Part shown: positions 6,090 through 6,517 of the stretch, in pieces
Numbering within the stretch: position 1 is the first letter of the stretch
Layout: every line of letters begins with the position of its first letter
Source of the DNA: Syntrophomonadaceae bacterium
Lineage (GTDB): Bacteria > Bacillota > Dethiobacteria > DTU022 > UBA8154
Length of the DNA stretch: 6,517 nucleotides
Direction: 5' to 3'
NCBI GenBank assembly: GCA_007122565.1
Contig: SKTJ01000235.1
Span: forward strand, 1 to 6,517
The notes under the pieces: generated by a model
What the model was told of the DNA's origin: nothing
The model's database searches: none
What the model saw: the letters and a program-made list of their open reading frames with translations, nothing else
Program-made: the position numbers and the translations under genes

Positions 6090-6517
6090 ATGTCTGTAGA
6101 GGAAATGATCAGTGGGATTCTGGACAATCAGGCTCTTAAAAAGCAGGTTTCGACTTGTATCGTAAAACCGGACACACAACCCCAATATGGGGAACTGGAC
6201 AAACCACTTCCCCTTAGCCTGCAGCACTACCTGGACCGTAATCAAATCCGTCTTTACACGCACCAGACTGATGTGATTGAGAAGGTGCGTGGCGGCTTAA
6301 ATGTGGCCCTGGTAACGGCAACGGCCTCGGGGAAGAGCTTGGCTTTTACCCTGCCGGTGTTTGAGAAATTATCTACAGAGTGCGGCGCTACGGCACTGTT
6401 TCTCTACCCTATGAAAGCCCTCTCCTACGACCAACTACAGGAAATTAAAGAGTTGGAAGAGGGTACGGGAATTAATTTTAATGCAGCTGTTTATGACGGG
6501 GATACACCAAAAAAAGA
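6090..6517 (+). CDS. DEAD/DEAH-box helicase, YprA/MrfA-like (5' part, cut by window end)
   Basis: An open frame runs off the window after 142 codons. It contains RLYTHQTDVIEKVRGG (54-69, the Q-motif-like lead-in), the Walker A motif TATASGKS (76-83), FLYPMKALSYDQL (104-116, motif Ia) and YDGDTP (135-140). This order and wording match the YprA/MrfA branch of superfamily 2 helicases. Its full-length members are typically 750 aa or more, carry a C-terminal cysteine-rich (DUF1998) zinc-binding region, and act in DNA repair such as mitomycin-lesion removal. Related helicases also occur in defence loci, but only the N-terminal part is visible, so the role is open. The ATG at 6090 follows ctggag (6079-6084); an in-frame ATG at 6075 lacks a ribosome binding site. 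No convincing promoter is seen upstream. Confidence 0.88.
   Translation, partial: MSVEEMISGILDNQALKKQVSTCIVKPDTQPQYGELDKPLPLSLQHYLDRNQIRLYTHQTDVIEKVRGGLNVALVTATASGKSLAFTLPVFEKLSTECGATALFLYPMKALSYDQLQEIKELEEGTGINFNAAVYDGDTPKK

Overview
The window looks like a chromosomal stretch from a Clostridia-type Firmicute, possibly Peptococcaceae-like. The grounds are GGAGG-type ribosome binding sites, moderate base composition, a sigma-A-type promoter, and a small NifX-like cofactor-binding protein of the kind common in anaerobes. All recognisable genes lie on the + strand. The lineage is inferred from style and gene content, not from a marker gene.

Layout: positions 1-179 hold no gene but carry a stem-loop, a possible promoter and a terminator-like hairpin. 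A 567-aa protein of unknown function follows (180-1883), with a transglutaminase-like Cys/His region. The next gap holds a long imperfect inverted repeat (1929-2107). Then come a BCCT-family transporter (2232-3896), a gap with a heptanucleotide repeat and a GC-rich hairpin, and an isochorismatase-fold amidohydrolase most like N-carbamoylsarcosine amidase (4074-4724). Right at the stop of that gene is a broken CBS-domain remnant (4706-4967). A strong promoter with a palindrome between -35 and -10 drives a NifX/NifB-type iron-molybdenum cofactor-binding-domain protein (5073-5441), which ends in a good intrinsic terminator. The following 650 bases hold what looks like the decayed 3' end of a major-facilitator permease (about 5614-6000). 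The window ends inside the first 142 codons of a YprA/MrfA-type DEAD/DEAH-box helicase (6090 onward).

How the genes may work together: the transporter and the amidohydrolase could form a small uptake-and-hydrolysis pair for an N-methylated nitrogen compound (betaine, creatinine or sarcosine type). They are 177 bp apart with repeats between them, so one shared transcript is not certain. The other genes look like independent units. Two gene remnants and three repeat or palindromic elements in 6.5 kb suggest a region that has been rearranged. I see no clear new multi-gene system. The least explained items are the 567-aa protein, the 180-bp inverted repeat and the palindrome-bearing promoter.
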